From contig NZ_FQUQ01000002.1 in the NCBI RefSeq assembly GCF_900129215.1, positions 868,001 through 932,000 of the forward strand: a stretch of 64,000 nucleotides of DNA. The letters run 5' to 3'. The position numbers and the translations under genes are program-made. Origin of the DNA: Pedobacter caeni. GTDB taxonomy: Bacteria; Bacteroidota; Bacteroidia; Sphingobacteriales; Sphingobacteriaceae. Below are positions 9,242-19,201 of the stretch, piece by piece; position 1 is the stretch's first letter, and every line of letters begins with the position of its first letter. A model generated the notes under the pieces. It saw nothing but the letters and a program-made list of their open reading frames with translations. It did not search any database and had not been told where the DNA came from.

Positions 9242-11091
9242 TCGAGGATCAACCGGTAATGGATATTCATGGTGCTTCGGATTTCAAGCTTCGACTTGGT
9301 CAGTTCCAGCATGGATTTCCATTCGTCCCTGCTCAATTCGTTCTGCTGACTGGGGGTGATGACAATATCTGTCGTTTTGATGAAACCTTCTTTTGGGTTA
9401 GGGGTTGCCATGAGCCCTTTACGGATATTAACCGCCTTTATTTTATTTCCCAGCTCGTAGAAACAGAAATTGACAATATCAGATTGAGTGACCAGCCTGT
9501 TGCCAGTCGTAAGACCGTATTTATAAGCCTGAACCCTGTTTCCTGCGTTTAACCTGGAACGCCCACCCTTGGAGTTGCTCAAAAGAAACAAACTCTCCGG
9601 CATGACTTTACTGCTTTCAAAGGATTGGAGGTGACTTCCTGAACGGATCTGGTTTCCCATTTCTGCATTGGTGGTCCAGAATTCCAGAAACATGATGTCT
9701 GCATTGTTCAATGGTTTCACTATGATATAGTTTAACAGCTCTTTGATCATGCTCAGCTGTGCCTTTGTTTTTTGTTCAATGATGGAGATGTTCTGCTCCA
9801 GGTCTTTTAATGAGCTGTTTAAAAAATCGGAACCATAAGCAGAAAAAGCCGCTTTTTCATCCCTTAAGAGCTCGAAAAGATAGTCGACCACCTCTTTCGC
9901 ATTCCTTCCGTCAAAACGTTCTGAACCACCATAGCGGATAGAAAAAGAGCCCACATTCCGGTCGTCGTAATGGGTATGAGGGATTTCCGTATAGGTATTT
10001 CCTAATTTATCACTCAGGGTATGAACCGATAAAAACTGCTCATGGTCCTGTAATTTTACCGGGATGATATTGGTCATCATTTTTAGGCGGTGTTTGATGT
10101 CAAATATCCTTTTATTGACCACCGGAAAGGCGTTTGTAGAAATGTGAAGCTCATCCAGCATGACATCTGATATCGCTGCAGGAAGCTGTACCTTAAACCA
10201 AAGGACCGGTTTTTTGAAACTCACCAGACTTCCGGGTTGAAATACATTTTCAAATTCCTTTGGGTAAAGTTGTAAATAGGGGTGTGGAAGGAAAATATTT
10301 TCATCATCCAGCGTTAAAAAACGGCTGGAATAAAACGCCTGAACATCTTCGTTGAGCAGGTTCAGGACATCGTGTTTTTCAAAAGGCGACTGGAAATTAT
10401 TTTCCGGTTCTATATGGAATTTATTGAGTGAAATGTTAACTGGTGTGTCTTTAATGGTCCATTTGGAAAGTGAAAGCAGATCGTAGGTATGGTCATTGAC
10501 CACATAGTTCCTCCAGTCAAAATAAAAGCTCATCCCTTTAAAGGTGCTCAGTCCGGGACTCACTTCCACGCCTATATATATGGTATTGCTTTCCAGTGAA
10601 TTTCCCGGAATGGTACTGCTCAGTAATAATTTATTGTGCTGACCATCGATCTGAAAAAGGTTGTTTCCATTGGCCAGATAAGTAACCCCGGCATTGAAAA
10701 CTTTGACCGGTTTCAAAGGGCTGAAGAATACGTCTATGGCATTTTCTTTATTGGATTCGTTTTTATCTTTTAGCTTTTTCCGGTGAAAAAACTGGGTTTT
10801 AGTGTCTATGCTCTCTATAGGTTCAAATGGCCTTGCATGCAGGATAGCATGGGCAGGAAGGGCAGAAGTTAAGGTATCTGAAGCGAGGATGCGGGAGATT
10901 TTATCGAGTATTCTGTTTTCCAGATTTTTAACATCATTGGAAACATTGAAAATTTCAGTGCTCAATGCTTCTATGATCAGTTTCACCAAAGGATCAAAAT
11001 CATTGGTATTCTTTATTCCCCAGTAGTCACGGGCATTTTTAAGAATTCTATTTCGGATTTCGTCTTTTGAAGAGTAAAATATGTTTTTCAT
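9238..11091 (-). CDS. tssF: Type VI secretion baseplate protein TssF
   Basis: A 617-residue protein matching TssF (VasA/ImpG) in size and layout. The N-terminal helical region (residues about 20-100) includes RILDKISRILASDTLTSALPAHAILHA, comparable to the family's P-h-hPSM-x-H-like stretch. The long middle part is beta-rich, and the C-terminus (KSKLEIRSTMNIHYRLILD) is the expected short tail. TssF dimers form the baseplate wedge with TssG. tssE lies upstream on the same strand, 83 bp away measured from the tssE stop. The end overlaps the tssG stop by 4 bp in a tail-to-tail arrangement. Confidence 0.82.
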   Translation of the reverse strand: MKNIFYSSKDEIRNRILKNARDYWGIKNTNDFDPLVKLIIEALSTEIFNVSNDVKNLENRILDKISRILASDTLTSALPAHAILHARPFEPIESIDTKTQFFHRKKLKDKNESNKENAIDVFFSPLKPVKVFNAGVTYLANGNNLFQIDGQHNKLLLSSTIPGNSLESNTIYIGVEVSPGLSTFKGMSFYFDWRNYVVNDHTYDLLSLSKWTIKDTPVNISLNKFHIEPENNFQSPFEKHDVLNLLNEDVQAFYSSRFLTLDDENIFLPHPYLQLYPKEFENVFQPGSLVSFKKPVLWFKVQLPAAISDVMLDELHISTNAFPVVNKRIFDIKHRLKMMTNIIPVKLQDHEQFLSVHTLSDKLGNTYTEIPHTHYDDRNVGSFSIRYGGSERFDGRNAKEVVDYLFELLRDEKAAFSAYGSDFLNSSLKDLEQNISIIEQKTKAQLSMIKELLNYIIVKPLNNADIMFLEFWTTNAEMGNQIRSGSHLQSFESSKVMPESLFLLSNSKGGRSRLNAGNRVQAYKYGLTTGNRLVTQSDIVNFCFYELGNKIKAVNIRKGLMATPNPKEGFIKTTDIVITPSQQNELSRDEWKSMLELTKSKLEIRSTMNIHYRLILD

Positions 11092-11174
11092 CTTTTGGAG
11101 AATGATTAATTTGATGGAATAATAGGACTGTCTATAATTGTGTGCATAGTATCCTTAAAATAGAACAATTTGGC

Positions 11175-11609
11175 TTAGCTGGATAATGGACTTAGAAACA
11201 GACCGGTGTTGAAATAATATTTTTCTCCTGTTATATTCATTTTTCCCCAGATAGAGATATCTACCTTTTTCTTAATTTCTGTAACATTCCTGATGGAAAA
11301 TATCTTCTCTACCTCACTCATTTTAATTTCAACCTCGACCTGATACAGCCTGGGCTCATAATTGGTGATGGAACGGAGCAGCGATTGTCTGAATTTTTCT
11401 TCCCAGGTGGTTTCGCTAACTATTAATTCAAAGTCCAGGTCCCATATTTCGCAGCCAAAATTACGGTTGTGCCGATGTTCCCCATACCTCGTAAAAATGA
11501 TCAGTTCGATGTTTTGAGAGATGGATTTACCAATATCTGCCTCCGCCAAATCCTTGTTTTCAAAGATGTTTTTTAATCGAAATGGTTTATTGTAGGTGAA
11601 ATCGGACAT
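11175..11609 (-). CDS. tssE: Type VI secretion baseplate protein TssE (gp25-like)
   Basis: A 144-residue gp25/GPW-like protein. I chose the ATG at 11609 (MSDFTYNKPF) over a further-upstream TTG. The core includes IGKSISQNIELIIFTRYGEHRHNRNFGCEIW, the gp25 pattern in which an IxxLLxTxxGExxxxPxFG-type segment is followed by a hydrophobic run. The next stretch (EEKFRQSLLRSITNYEPRLYQVEVEI) matches the conserved I..YEPRL motif. TssE connects the sheath to the baseplate. It heads a tssE-tssF unit, divergent from the tssO-like operon. Confidence 0.88.
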   Translation of the reverse strand: MSDFTYNKPFRLKNIFENKDLAEADIGKSISQNIELIIFTRYGEHRHNRNFGCEIWDLDFELIVSETTWEEKFRQSLLRSITNYEPRLYQVEVEIKMSEVEKIFSIRNVTEIKKKVDISIWGKMNITGEKYYFNTGLFLSPLSS

Positions 11610-11761
11610 CGCGTTGTGCTTAAATGGAACAATAATTGGTAAAAGGTTAATCAATATTACGTCCAAAAAATGAAATAGGGAGACGTTATAAGAAAATTAT
11701 AAAAAAAATGTTTTCGTATTTAAAAACTTAATGCACTCGATGCCAAATCAACCATCCCACT

Positions 11762-12280
11762 ATGAAACCAATCAATGCTCAGGAACTCAGTAAATCTTAT
11801 CGGCTCTTTGTCTTAAATTTTATCCTGCTTACTTCTTTCGCACTCCTTTGTGTATACCTGTTTTTTGTAGCCTCAAAATTCGAATACCAATTGCTGGAAA
11901 AAGAAGTTAAACAAACGGATATGCTGCTGGCCAAGAGAAAAGAGATCAATACCAATTTCGATATGATCTTACAGCGCTTTCAACAACTTTCCAAGTATAC
12001 TACTATTGGATCTGCCGAAATGAACAACCAGGCCATCATCCTGGAAGATATTCAGAACAAAAACTTTAGAATCAAGGAAATCATCAAGGAACAGAAGTCT
12101 CAGGACGGCAGTTTTCAACTTTATAAAAAGATGACGGATGATGTCGCACAGATGGCTGGGATTCAGGATTCTTTATTTGGAACAAAATTTCAGATCGCAA
12201 ATATTAAAAGTCAGCTTGAATCTTGCCTCAGAACAAATCAGGCAGCAGCCAAGAAATTAAATTCAGGAATTTTTAAATAA
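11762..12280 (+). CDS. tssO: Type VI secretion single-pass membrane protein, TssO-type
   Basis: A 172-residue protein with one membrane segment (residues about 15-35, FVLNFILLTSFALLCVYLFFV) and a long, likely coiled-coil periplasmic part. It ends with a Cys-containing helix (QLESCLRTNQAAAKKL). Topology and position match the small single-pass subunits of the Bacteroidota envelope complex (TssO or TssQ in the TssN-Q-O-P-R set). I favour TssO, but the next gene has the same architecture and the two names could be swapped. It is the first gene of a plus-strand operon (11762-16115 and probably on to tssC). Confidence 0.6.
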   Translation: MKPINAQELSKSYRLFVLNFILLTSFALLCVYLFFVASKFEYQLLEKEVKQTDMLLAKRKEINTNFDMILQRFQQLSKYTTIGSAEMNNQAIILEDIQNKNFRIKEIIKEQKSQDGSFQLYKKMTDDVAQMAGIQDSLFGTKFQIANIKSQLESCLRTNQAAAKKLNSGIFK

Positions 12281-12285
12281 GAACG

Positions 12286-12774
12286 ATGATTAAGCTAAGT
12301 ATAAAAGAGAGAAGAGAGCAGTTTTTATTTTTTATTGGAATCTTCCTGTTTACCGCATCCTTATTGAGCTATGGTCTTTTCCATGATTATGGAGACGGAA
12401 GAATGGTTTCCAAACAGGATTTAGCGGATAAGTTATCTGCGAATGCTGAATTTGAAGAAACCGTAAAAGACCAACGCCCTACCGTAGATTCTACCTACAA
12501 ACAAATCATGAGGTTTGATCCAAGTGTACAGGCCGTTTTCCTTGAAAATGACATTAAGAGTTCCTTGAATTCCATCAAATCCAATTACGAGCGGAGAGCT
12601 TCAGATGTACGTTATAAAACGTTTCTTCAGGCTTCACAATTGTATACCGACCTGTTTTATGACAGAAGAGAACTGAAAGGCAATAACAACGATATGGAAC
12701 GGGCAAACAATTCTTTGAAAGATTGCAAGCTATCTACCAGCCAGTTGAAACAAACCATGGGCAACCAGAAATAA
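12286..12774 (+). CDS. Type VI secretion small single-pass membrane protein (TssO/TssQ-like)
   Basis: A 162-residue protein with one N-terminal membrane segment (residues about 13-31, FLFFIGIFLFTASLLSYGLF) preceded by a basic KERRE stretch. The remainder is a helical domain with a single C-terminal Cys (NNSLKDCKLSTSQLKQTM). It begins 5 bp after the previous gene and resembles it in plan: TM, coiled region, conserved C-terminal Cys. The two may be paralogues that heteromerise. By elimination it would be the second of TssO and TssQ; no lipobox is present. I cannot fix the name from sequence. Confidence 0.55.
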   Translation: MIKLSIKERREQFLFFIGIFLFTASLLSYGLFHDYGDGRMVSKQDLADKLSANAEFEETVKDQRPTVDSTYKQIMRFDPSVQAVFLENDIKSSLNSIKSNYERRASDVRYKTFLQASQLYTDLFYDRRELKGNNNDMERANNSLKDCKLSTSQLKQTMGNQK

Positions 12775-12804
12775 CCAAATAAAAAATAATCAAACCACAA
12801 GAAT

Positions 12805-13749
12805 ATGGCCGACACGACTACCAATGGAAAATCAGTGAGCAGTAATTCGCAGGGATATATATTCCTGTATATATTTATTGCAATACTCGTTCTCGCAGCA
12901 ATTATCTTTTTCTTTAAAAGTTCTGTCTTTGACAAACGCAATGTTGATGCAAGGATCTTAAAAGATGAGATGTACTTAAATGAAGACCTCGTATTTACAG
13001 ACAATACAAAAAACGCCAAGAAATGGCTATGGGAATTTGGTAATGGTGCCAAATCAAATACACAAAATGGAAGCTACCGTTATTTAAAATCCGGTTCTTA
13101 TATTGTAAGGCTTACTGTTGACGGAGAGTTGCGTGAGCAATTTCCGGTGAATGTGAGAGATACTGTGGTTGCTGCCATTGACACGCTGCTTAGCATTAGC
13201 GGACCTACATCAGGTCTGGTGAATGAGGAAGTAAGGCTGGAAGCCGAAGGTAAAGCCAGTTTATATGAATGGGCTTTCGGAGAAACCGGACGTGTTGATG
13301 TGAAAGGAAGAACCGCATTGTATACTTTCCACTCCCCTGGACAATATATGGTGAAATTAAGTACGGATAAAGGTCACAGACCAGTGTATCACACCATTTT
13401 TATTACCGATCCGAATGCAGTAATTGATACCGAGCTGGTATTGCCTGGAGAAGGGGAACGTAAAGTGATTGACGACATCAGAGCAAGGCTTCAGGCAATT
13501 GCCAATGGTGCTGATTTCAATACCAACTATTATTACCTGACACGTAAGTACATGTGTAACAATGAAAAAGTTACTGTTGCTGTAGAACAGGATAACGTTA
13601 AAAAGTCCAGCGACTTTTACTCTTATTGTATGGGATTAACCTTTGGTGGTGAGATCGTTGTAGACGAAGCACAATTGACCATCAGCCCTACTTCTAATTG
13701 TGCCATTCTGGTAAATATCAAACAACATTCAGCCAAGACCGTAAAATAA
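12805..13749 (+). CDS. Type VI secretion membrane-anchored PKD-domain protein (TssP candidate)
   Basis: A 314-residue protein with one N-terminal membrane segment (residues about 14-37, GYIFLYIFIAILVLAAIIFF). Two PKD-like beta domains follow: WLWEFGNGAKS with a GSYIVRLTV strand near residue 70-110, and YEWAFGETG with PGQYMVKLSTD near residue 150-195. A C-terminal domain of about 100 residues has no recognised fold. The PKD modules would sit in the periplasm and could bind peptidoglycan or partner subunits. Its place between the small TM proteins and tssR points to the TssP slot of the Bacteroidota envelope complex. Confidence 0.6.
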   Translation: MADTTTNGKSVSSNSQGYIFLYIFIAILVLAAIIFFFKSSVFDKRNVDARILKDEMYLNEDLVFTDNTKNAKKWLWEFGNGAKSNTQNGSYRYLKSGSYIVRLTVDGELREQFPVNVRDTVVAAIDTLLSISGPTSGLVNEEVRLEAEGKASLYEWAFGETGRVDVKGRTALYTFHSPGQYMVKLSTDKGHRPVYHTIFITDPNAVIDTELVLPGEGERKVIDDIRARLQAIANGADFNTNYYYLTRKYMCNNEKVTVAVEQDNVKKSSDFYSYCMGLTFGGEIVVDEAQLTISPTSNCAILVNIKQHSAKTVK

Positions 13750-13757
13750 CCATCTCT

Positions 13758-16115
13758 ATGAAACGAATTATCACCCTCTTAGTACTCATCACCCAGGCTG
13801 CTTTTGTTATGGCACAATCGCCGGCAGCTTTTGGGAAGAAAGTAAAATATATGCCCAAGGCTTTTGAAAAGCCATCTGCAATTACCGATTTAAGTTCGGA
13901 AGGTAAAGCCACCAAATTACCATGGATTGTGTTTTCCGACAGGGACGAAAACTATACCACTACTGCTCCGGGTGGAAGTCTGATCATGAAAAAATTGAAT
14001 TTCATGGAGCCTTTTTATGTGTCCCAGGAAGAAAATGGGTATTTAAAGCTGATCAAATATAAAGCAGGAATGATCAGAGGCAGAAAAATCAGTGATAAAA
14101 AAAGTGCAATCAGCTATGGCTGGATTCCAAAGTCTAAACTATTGCTTTGGCAACGCTCTTACTCCAATAAAAAATCTGGATATCCTGAAAAATCTATTGC
14201 AGTAATCAATGGAAAAATGCCGATGACAGAATCCAGGTTCTATTATGACAATACGGATTCAGCTTTCGTTTACAACTCTCCGGAATTGAAACAACGTTCT
14301 GCGAAAATAAGGCTTCATGAAATCACTTATATCTTCAAAAAATCTGAAGATGGAAAGAAATACCTGATCGGAAATGAAGATCAGCTGGTAGCTGACAGTG
14401 CCAGAAAAAGCGTTTATGGATGGATTGCTGCTGATGCGGTTCACAACTGGGGAAACAGGTTGTTCATCTCTCCGTTGCAAATCAACTCCTATGAGCAAAG
14501 TGACTCTGTTGCTTTTGCCCTTCATGGGGTACATATGGATCCGCTTTTAGATGCCAATGATTTGATCCTGAGGAGTTCACCTGTGGTTGCTGATGAAGCT
14601 AACGGACGTTTGGTGCTGGGTACAGCGGCTGATGTTTACAATAAATCAGACAATAAGTTAATCACGATCAGCGGTTCGGCATTGCCTTACCTGAGCTATC
14701 TTGATTTAAGAAAGAATATCCATAAGATCAATGTGGTCTTTGTGGTGGATGGCGGAAGCCCGATGACGAGGTATTTTTCCGGACTGACGAACACCATTCA
14801 ATCATTTGAGAATGTTTTCAATGAGTATGGTAAAAAACACAATTTAAGTTATGGAGCGGTAGTATACCGGGACGGTGTGAGCTGCGCAACTACCGGGATT
14901 CTGAGCTCACCTGCTTTATCGCCGGATTACAGAACACTGATGACCTTCCTTTCAAAAGAAGCGAAAAAAACAGAAGGATGTAATGGCAGGATTACACATC
15001 AACCGGTTTATGATGGGATTAAAGCAGGGTTAAACCTGTTGAAAAATCATCACAATGAAACCAACCTGATCGTATTGATCGGAAGTACCGGAAATGAAAC
15101 TTCGACGGCTTACCGCGTGAATCAGCTGACAGAAGACTTTGCACAGGTAGACGCAAGACTACTGGCCATCCAGATGTATAGCGATTATGATCAGCTGTTC
15201 AACAACTTCGTGCTGCAGTCTAAAAAAATAGTTTCTGATGCAGCAGTATATGCGGCAGACAGAAAGAAAAGATTTTTGGTAAAAGGAGAAGGATTGAACA
15301 GCACTCAGGCTTACAATACAAGCAAGCTGGATTCTATTTCTTATTACCTGGATTACCCTAAAAACAGTTTGGTTCAGGGTGGGGTGGTTTTCCCGACAAA
15401 AGGATCTGTAAGTTCTGCTGAATCGATGAACATTGCCTTGAAACGTTTCATTAAAGAAACAGATTTTGACATCAACAACCAGATCAGCTCTCTGGACAGT
15501 GCCTTCCGTTTAACGGGTATAGAGCGTAAAAACCTGTCTGTTACCGTAGAATCGCAGTTAGAAGCACCTGTATATGGTGATGTGGCAGATAAAATGCCGC
15601 ACAATGCATTTAAATATTACATGACCAATTCTGTGCCTGAAGATATTGTAGCTAAGAATAAATCGTTGCTGCAGTATTCGGTAGTCCTGAATACGATGGA
15701 ATTTAAGCAACTGAACGATATCTTCTCTTTGATGATCGGTCAGAACCTTCAGCCGGACCAGTCGTCTTTCAGAAGTAAACTGGTAAAAAATTACATCAAC
15801 ATCCAACGTCAGCTCCTGGATATGGATATCTCTAAAAGTGACATCAGAAAAATGAGCCTGGCCAGATATTTCAGAACTGTAACCGGATTGCCGATACAAA
15901 ATGAGCTGTTGAACAAATATACCGTGATTGATCTGAAAAAGAAAAGCAAAATGCCTCAGCTGGATTTTGAGAACTATCTGAAATTTCTGATCAGCTCAAG
16001 TGAGCGCATCAAGAGAAGTACTCAGGTTGGTCAGCAGTTCATCTCCAACGGAAAGACTTATTACTATGTTACGGAGCAGAATTTTATTGCACCTGTTGAA
16101 AAAGAAAACCCTTAG
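13758..16115 (+). CDS. tssR: Type VI secretion periplasmic/outer-membrane complex protein TssR
   Basis: A 785-residue protein. I chose the ATG at 13758 because it gives a clean signal peptide (MKRIITLLVLITQAAFVMAQ) 8 bp after the PKD gene, whereas the longer reading starts at TTG inside that gene. Two SH3-like beta regions fill residues about 40-240. A von Willebrand A-like domain starts near residue 325 (INVVFVVDGGSPMTRYF) with a second strand at ETNLIVLIGSTGNE. The first metal-site motif (DGGSP instead of DxSxS) is degenerate. Size, export and position match TssR, a hallmark of Bacteroidota systems. It is followed 10 bp later by clpV. Confidence 0.8.
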   Translation: MKRIITLLVLITQAAFVMAQSPAAFGKKVKYMPKAFEKPSAITDLSSEGKATKLPWIVFSDRDENYTTTAPGGSLIMKKLNFMEPFYVSQEENGYLKLIKYKAGMIRGRKISDKKSAISYGWIPKSKLLLWQRSYSNKKSGYPEKSIAVINGKMPMTESRFYYDNTDSAFVYNSPELKQRSAKIRLHEITYIFKKSEDGKKYLIGNEDQLVADSARKSVYGWIAADAVHNWGNRLFISPLQINSYEQSDSVAFALHGVHMDPLLDANDLILRSSPVVADEANGRLVLGTAADVYNKSDNKLITISGSALPYLSYLDLRKNIHKINVVFVVDGGSPMTRYFSGLTNTIQSFENVFNEYGKKHNLSYGAVVYRDGVSCATTGILSSPALSPDYRTLMTFLSKEAKKTEGCNGRITHQPVYDGIKAGLNLLKNHHNETNLIVLIGSTGNETSTAYRVNQLTEDFAQVDARLLAIQMYSDYDQLFNNFVLQSKKIVSDAAVYAADRKKRFLVKGEGLNSTQAYNTSKLDSISYYLDYPKNSLVQGGVVFPTKGSVSSAESMNIALKRFIKETDFDINNQISSLDSAFRLTGIERKNLSVTVESQLEAPVYGDVADKMPHNAFKYYMTNSVPEDIVAKNKSLLQYSVVLNTMEFKQLNDIFSLMIGQNLQPDQSSFRSKLVKNYINIQRQLLDMDISKSDIRKMSLARYFRTVTGLPIQNELLNKYTVIDLKKKSKMPQLDFENYLKFLISSSERIKRSTQVGQQFISNGKTYYYVTEQNFIAPVEKENP

Positions 16116-16125
16116 TATTTAAATT

Positions 16126-18642
16126 ATGAGTCTTACAAATATCAGTGAATCAGTAAAATTAGCGATTAGGGTTGCACAGTCCCTGGCTAAGGAGTACCAT
16201 AATCCGGAATTTACTGCGGCACACCTTTTAAAAGGTTTGATGCATAAGGATGTGGGATTGAGACAGTTTTTATCATCCATAGGAAAAGATGATGAATACA
16301 TCAGCGAATGGGCGGAAGTAAGAATTGAAGAACTGGATAAAACAGCAACTGCTGCCGATGAGGTAAAGGGAAGTCCTGAAATTGCTAAGGTTTTTGAGGA
16401 AGCCGATCACATCAGGATTAAGCTTGGGCTGGATCTGATTACTCCGGTATGTGTCCTTACGGCATTGTGTAAGCCAACGATAGGGTTTAAACCTGATGAG
16501 TTGAAATCATTCCCGATCAAGGAAAGAGAGTTGCTGGATTTGTACATCAAAGATGAAGAGATTCAACAGGTGGTTTCACCTGGGGGAGCCGCAGGAAAAG
16601 AAGCAAAATCTTCGGGAGCGGCATCTGCCCTTCATAAATATTGCATTGACCGGATTGCGATGGCCAGAGATGGAAAAACAGATCCGATCATTGGCAGGGA
16701 CAGGGAAGCAAGGATGATCATGGAGATTCTTTGCCGGAGGACCAAACCAAATGTGATCATTACCGGTGATGCAGGGGTTGGTAAAACGGCATTGGTAGAT
16801 GGTTTTGCCCAGGATATCATTGCAGATAATGTTCCTGAATTGTTAAAAGGGGTACAGCTTTTTGAACTGGACCTGGGTTCTTTAATCGCAGGTGCTTCTT
16901 ATAAGGGCGAGATTGAAGACCGCCTGAAGAACATCCTGAAAGAGATCAAGCAATTTGATAAAGCGGTATTGTTTATCGATGAGATCCATACTTTGCTGGA
17001 TAATAAAGGACCTATTGGCGGTGGGGTAGGCAATTTGCTGAAACCGGAACTGGCCAGGGGAGAAATCACCGTGATCGGTGCCACCACAATTGATGAATAC
17101 CGTAAAATTATAGAACCTGAACAGGCTTTCAGCAGAAGGTTTGAAGTACTACAGGTAAATGAACCGAATGAGGCTTCGGCAATTAAGATGCTGGAGAAAC
17201 TGAAGGAAAAATATGAGGAGCACCACCAGCTGAAAATTCAGCCGGACTCCATTCCGGAATGTGTGAGGCTGGCAAAACGTTATATGAAAGACCGTCGTCT
17301 GCCGGATTCGGCCTTCGACTTACTGGACAGAACGATGGCTGCCATGAAAATGATGAACGATACTTCCGATAAAGTTCTGGAAGAATTGTCTGTCAGATTA
17401 GGAGAGCTGGAAACTTCGGAAGAAGAAGAGGAAATCCGCCTGGCAGATTATAGGTGGTTGTACAGTCAGATGCAGGATAAGGTAAGTCCGGTGTTACTTG
17501 GTCAGCTGACCGATGAAACGCAGGTAGAAGCCTTTGAAACGATTGAGGAGTACCACGATTACCTGAGCAAGAACCTGGCTGCATTAAAAGTGCTGGCAGA
17601 ACAAAAAACTGATGAGGTACACAAGCAGGACATCGCTTCTATCGTTTCTTATAAAACCGGAATTCCTTTAGGAAAAATCCAGGCTCAGGAAAAAGAAAAA
17701 CTCCTGAATATGGAGCAGTTCCTGAAGAGAAGGGTAGTAGGACAGGATCAGGCTTTAAGAGCTGTTTCTGATGCGATTCTGGAATCACGAAGCGGACTGA
17801 ACAAAAAAGGACAGCCGATCGGTTCGTTCTTCTTACTTGGGCCAACAGGAACGGGTAAAACAGAACTGGCAAAATCTATTGCAGAGTTTCTTTTCAATGA
17901 TGAGAAAGCAATGATCCGTTTTGACATGTCTGAATTCAAGGAAGAGCATTCTGCAGCCCTGCTGTATGGTGCGCCTCCGGGATATGTAGGATATGAAGAG
18001 GGCGGTTTGCTGGTGAACAAAATCAGACAACAACCTTATTCGGTATTGCTGTTCGATGAGATCGAAAAAGCACACCCTTCTGTATTTGATACTTTCCTGC
18101 AGATTCTGGATGAAGGACACATGCATGACAGGCTGGGAAAAGAAGGTGACTTCTCCAATTCCCTGATCTTGTTTACTTCCAACATCGGAAGTGAATGGAT
18201 TGCCGAGCAGGTGGCCAAAGGAGAAATCCCGACCTCACAACAGCTGATGGAAATTATGGCCAGGCATTTCAGGCCGGAATTTTTAGCCCGTTTATCGGAG
18301 ATTGTGCCATTTGCTCCGATCTCAGAGCACAATGTGGTCCGCATTTTTGAGATACAACTGAAAAGCTTAATCGATGCACTGGACAAACAAGGTATTGCGT
18401 TTGAGATCGAACCCGAAGCAATCAAAATGCTGGCTTTGAGTGGTTTTACGCCTAAGTATGGTGCAAGACAGCTTTCCGGAGTGATCAGGAATGAGCTGAG
18501 AAGACCGATCTCAAAATACATCATTTCAGGAGCGCTGAAAAAAGGAAACCTGATCGTGATTAAAAAACATGAAAATGAGGAACGCCTGGAATGGGAAATT
18601 ATCGAGCAAAGCCCTGTCACTGAACTGGAAAACAAAATATAA
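16126..18642 (+). CDS. tssH: Type VI secretion sheath-disassembly AAA+ ATPase ClpV (TssH)
   Basis: An 838-residue Clp-class ATPase. It has an N-terminal Clp_N domain (residues 1-145), a first AAA+ module with Walker A around Lys220 (GDAGVGKTALVD) and Walker B LFIDEIHTL, a middle domain, and a second AAA+ module with Walker A around Lys578 (GPTGTGKTELAK) and Walker B VLLFDEIEKAHP. The C-terminal D2-small domain has YGARQLSGVI. ClpV pulls contracted TssB/TssC sheaths apart in the cytoplasm so subunits can be reused. Its location between tssR and tssB separates it from housekeeping ClpB. Confidence 0.92.
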   Translation: MSLTNISESVKLAIRVAQSLAKEYHNPEFTAAHLLKGLMHKDVGLRQFLSSIGKDDEYISEWAEVRIEELDKTATAADEVKGSPEIAKVFEEADHIRIKLGLDLITPVCVLTALCKPTIGFKPDELKSFPIKERELLDLYIKDEEIQQVVSPGGAAGKEAKSSGAASALHKYCIDRIAMARDGKTDPIIGRDREARMIMEILCRRTKPNVIITGDAGVGKTALVDGFAQDIIADNVPELLKGVQLFELDLGSLIAGASYKGEIEDRLKNILKEIKQFDKAVLFIDEIHTLLDNKGPIGGGVGNLLKPELARGEITVIGATTIDEYRKIIEPEQAFSRRFEVLQVNEPNEASAIKMLEKLKEKYEEHHQLKIQPDSIPECVRLAKRYMKDRRLPDSAFDLLDRTMAAMKMMNDTSDKVLEELSVRLGELETSEEEEEIRLADYRWLYSQMQDKVSPVLLGQLTDETQVEAFETIEEYHDYLSKNLAALKVLAEQKTDEVHKQDIASIVSYKTGIPLGKIQAQEKEKLLNMEQFLKRRVVGQDQALRAVSDAILESRSGLNKKGQPIGSFFLLGPTGTGKTELAKSIAEFLFNDEKAMIRFDMSEFKEEHSAALLYGAPPGYVGYEEGGLLVNKIRQQPYSVLLFDEIEKAHPSVFDTFLQILDEGHMHDRLGKEGDFSNSLILFTSNIGSEWIAEQVAKGEIPTSQQLMEIMARHFRPEFLARLSEIVPFAPISEHNVVRIFEIQLKSLIDALDKQGIAFEIEPEAIKMLALSGFTPKYGARQLSGVIRNELRRPISKYIISGALKKGNLIVIKKHENEERLEWEIIEQSPVTELENKI

Positions 18643-18716
18643 GTAAATAATGTTTTCTTAATTAAATTCAATATTTTTAGTAAAAAAAAGATCTTAAACC
18701 CTTAAATATCAATACT

Positions 18717-19163
18717 ATGTTTAACTATGAAATTGGTGGTAACGAAAGAAAAATAGATACCTCCGAAGCGTTTGCAGACATTGCCTATAATAAAACTTTA
18801 TTTATACAAAAGCTGACTGATAATGAGCCGATCAAACCGGAAAAAGTAGAGGGTTTGAAAACTGTTCAGGAGGTTTTTAACCACTATAAACCAAAGGTAA
18901 ATGTAGCATTCGAAAGAGAAGATGGCTCTACTGCACCTGAAACCCTTCATTTCAGCAATCTGGGTGATTTTGCGGTGAAAAATATCATCACCCAAAGTAC
19001 ACACCTGAGCAATGTAAACATTGAAAAGGAAATGTCTCTGAATGTGATCAAACAGCTGAAATCAAACAAAACCCTGAAGGCTACACTTGATGATGAAGAG
19101 ACGAAAAGTGCTTTTATCAGTGCTTTGAAAAATTTTGTTGCTGAATTAGAAGAGAATAAATAA
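18717..19163 (+). CDS. tssB: Type VI secretion contractile sheath small subunit TssB
   Basis: A 148-residue TssB (VipA). Residues about 52-90 (FNHYKPKVNVAFEREDGS, then ETLHFSNLGDFAVKNI) match the family core, in which a P-x-v-x-v-xYE strand precedes the L.F..L.DF-P segment. The helical C-terminus interacts with ClpV in the assembled sheath. It lies 75 bp after clpV and 38 bp before tssC, the usual B-C order. Confidence 0.9.
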   Translation: MFNYEIGGNERKIDTSEAFADIAYNKTLFIQKLTDNEPIKPEKVEGLKTVQEVFNHYKPKVNVAFEREDGSTAPETLHFSNLGDFAVKNIITQSTHLSNVNIEKEMSLNVIKQLKSNKTLKATLDDEETKSAFISALKNFVAELEENK

Positions 19164-19201
19164 TTCAGTGATTCCAAGAAGAACGACTTAAAAATATTAG
19201 C